A stretch of 64,000 nucleotides of DNA from Aerolutibacter ruishenii (GTDB lineage: Bacteria > Pseudomonadota > Gammaproteobacteria > Xanthomonadales > Xanthomonadaceae), in assembly GCF_007830115.1 (NCBI RefSeq), contig NZ_VLKP01000001.1, positions 248,001 through 312,000 on the forward strand, read 5' to 3'. The notes beneath the pieces are model-generated. The model was not told the DNA's origin. It worked only from the letters and a program-made list of their open reading frames with translations, and made no database searches. Positions 63,095-64,000 of the stretch are shown here, in pieces. The translations under genes and the position numbers were made by a program. How positions within the stretch are numbered: the first letter of the stretch is position 1; each line of letters begins with the position of its first letter.

Positions 63095-64000
63095 TCAGAG
63101 CCCGCGCGCGGCCTCGGCCACGGCGCGGAACAGCGCGCGGCCCTTGTTCATCGTCTCCTCCCACTCCTTCTGCGGGTCGGAGTCGAAGACAATGCCGGCA
63201 CCGGCCTGCACGTACAGACGGCCGTCCTGGATCACGGCGGTGCGGATGGCGATGGCGGTGTCCGCATCGCCATTGCGACCCGGTTCGCTCCAGCCCAGGT
63301 AGCCGATGCTGCCGGCATAGACATTGCGGCGCGTGGGCTCCAGTTCGCGGATCACCTCCAGCGCGCGGATCTTGGGCGCGCCGCTGACCGTGCCCGCGGG
63401 GAAGGTGGCGCGCAGCACGTCGGCGTAGCTCAGGCCGTCACGCAGCTCGCCGGTGACTTCGCTGACGATGTGCATGACGTGGCTGTAGCGTTCGATCACG
63501 AACTGTTCGCCCACTTCCACCGTGCCCGGCTTGCTGACCCGGCCGACGTCGTTGCGGCCCAGGTCGATGAGCATCAGGTGCTCGGCGCGTTCCTTGGGGT
63601 CGGCCAGCAGTTCGGCCTCGAGTGCGTCATCCTGTTCGGGCGTGGCGCCGCGCGGGCGGGTGCCGGCGATCGGGCGCACGGTCACCTCGCCGCGGCCCTG
63701 CGCGTCGTGCTGCAGGCGCACCAGGATCTCCGGCGAGGAGCCCACCACCTGCATGTCGCCCACGTCGAGGAAGTACATGTACGGCGACGGGTTGAGCGCG
63801 CGCAGGGCGCGGTACACGTCCACCGGGCGCGCCTTGAACGGCACGCTCAGGCGCTGGCTCAGCACCACCTGGAAGATGTCGCCGGCACGGATGTACTCCT
63901 TCGACTTCTCCACCGCGTCGATGAAGCCCTCGCGGGTGAATCCGCTGACGAAATCCGCTTCGTCCAGCACCTGCCCTTCCAGCGACCGGGGGTAGCCGGA
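63095..64000 (-). CDS. trpE: Anthranilate synthase component I (5' partial)
   Basis: The C-terminal ~300 residues, continuing past the right edge. Chorismate-binding domain with [60 protein letters not shown] and [18 protein letters not shown]. It makes anthranilate with TrpG. The first gene of the trp group here; its promoter is outside the window. Confidence 0.97.
   Translation of the reverse strand, partial: SGYPRSLEGQVLDEADFVSGFTREGFIDAVEKSKEYIRAGDIFQVVLSQRLSVPFKARPVDVYRALRALNPSPYMYFLDVGDMQVVGSSPEILVRLQHDAQGRGEVTVRPIAGTRPRGATPEQDDALEAELLADPKERAEHLMLIDLGRNDVGRVSKPGTVEVGEQFVIERYSHVMHIVSEVTGELRDGLSYADVLRATFPAGTVSGAPKIRALEVIRELEPTRRNVYAGSIGYLGWSEPGRNGDADTAIAIRTAVIQDGRLYVQAGAGIVFDSDPQKEWEETMNKGRALFRAVAEAARGL

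Noticed and set aside
1-64000. CRISPR arrays, insertion sequences, integrases or prophage genes
   Set aside because: No regular repeat-spacer pattern, transposase or integrase motifs, or terminal inverted repeats were seen. The accessory region appears to lack visible mobility genes.

Overview
The window is high-GC Gammaproteobacterial DNA, most likely family Xanthomonadaceae (Lysobacteraceae). The evidence is a Clp-type CRP-family regulator, an xps-like type II secretion (T2SS) set with no separate gspC, rmlBACD head-to-head with etfBA, and a trp gene order (trpE, an unrelated gene, trpG, trpD, trpC) typical of that family. The genus cannot be fixed from sequence reading alone. Left part (1-12.3 kb): a partial Mla/MCE-type phospholipid transport operon (STAS-permease fusion, ATPase, MlaD-like protein, auxiliary lipoprotein), ETF-ubiquinone oxidoreductase, 3-oxoacid CoA-transferase scoAB, the dTDP-L-rhamnose operon rmlBACD, and etfBA. 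Central part (12.3-45 kb): everything between etfA and metB. In Xanthomonas this interval is the known hypervariable LPS/O-antigen locus. Here it holds a secreted zinc metalloprotease with FG-GAP/VCBS repeats, a long minus-strand glycan operon and a T2SS. The glycan operon contains wzt, glycosyltransferases, two sulfotransferases, the GDP-D-glycero-D-manno-heptose genes hddA-gmhA-hddC-gmhB, methyltransferases and a Gtr-like module. The T2SS genes are gspE and gspF on the minus strand and gspG to gspD on the plus strand. Between wzt and gspF lies a well-isolated gene for a roughly 515-residue exported protein with a long leader and a strong terminator. It resembles an S-layer or major surface protein. 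The O-antigen exporter genes wzm and wzt are separated by this protein and by gspEF. Right part (45-64 kb): ordinary chromosome. It carries metB and cbs (transsulfuration), a DUF465 protein, an OmpA-like protein with a DUF4398 lipoprotein, pilU, maiA and a fumarylacetoacetase-family gene behind a perfect 18-bp palindrome, tRNA-Gln(CUG), rplM-rpsI, a GlcF-like Fe-S protein, coq7, speD, clp and the trp cluster. trpE runs off the right edge. Working picture: dTDP-rhamnose and GDP-heptose feed glycosyltransferases whose product is exported by Wzm/Wzt, while the T2SS next to them exports folded proteins. The surface-protein gene sitting between the O-antigen exporter and T2SS genes recalls the Aeromonas A-layer arrangement. 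An O-antigen-tethered, T2SS-exported surface layer is therefore the main new hypothesis. All functional calls rest on motif and context recognition; no database search was run.
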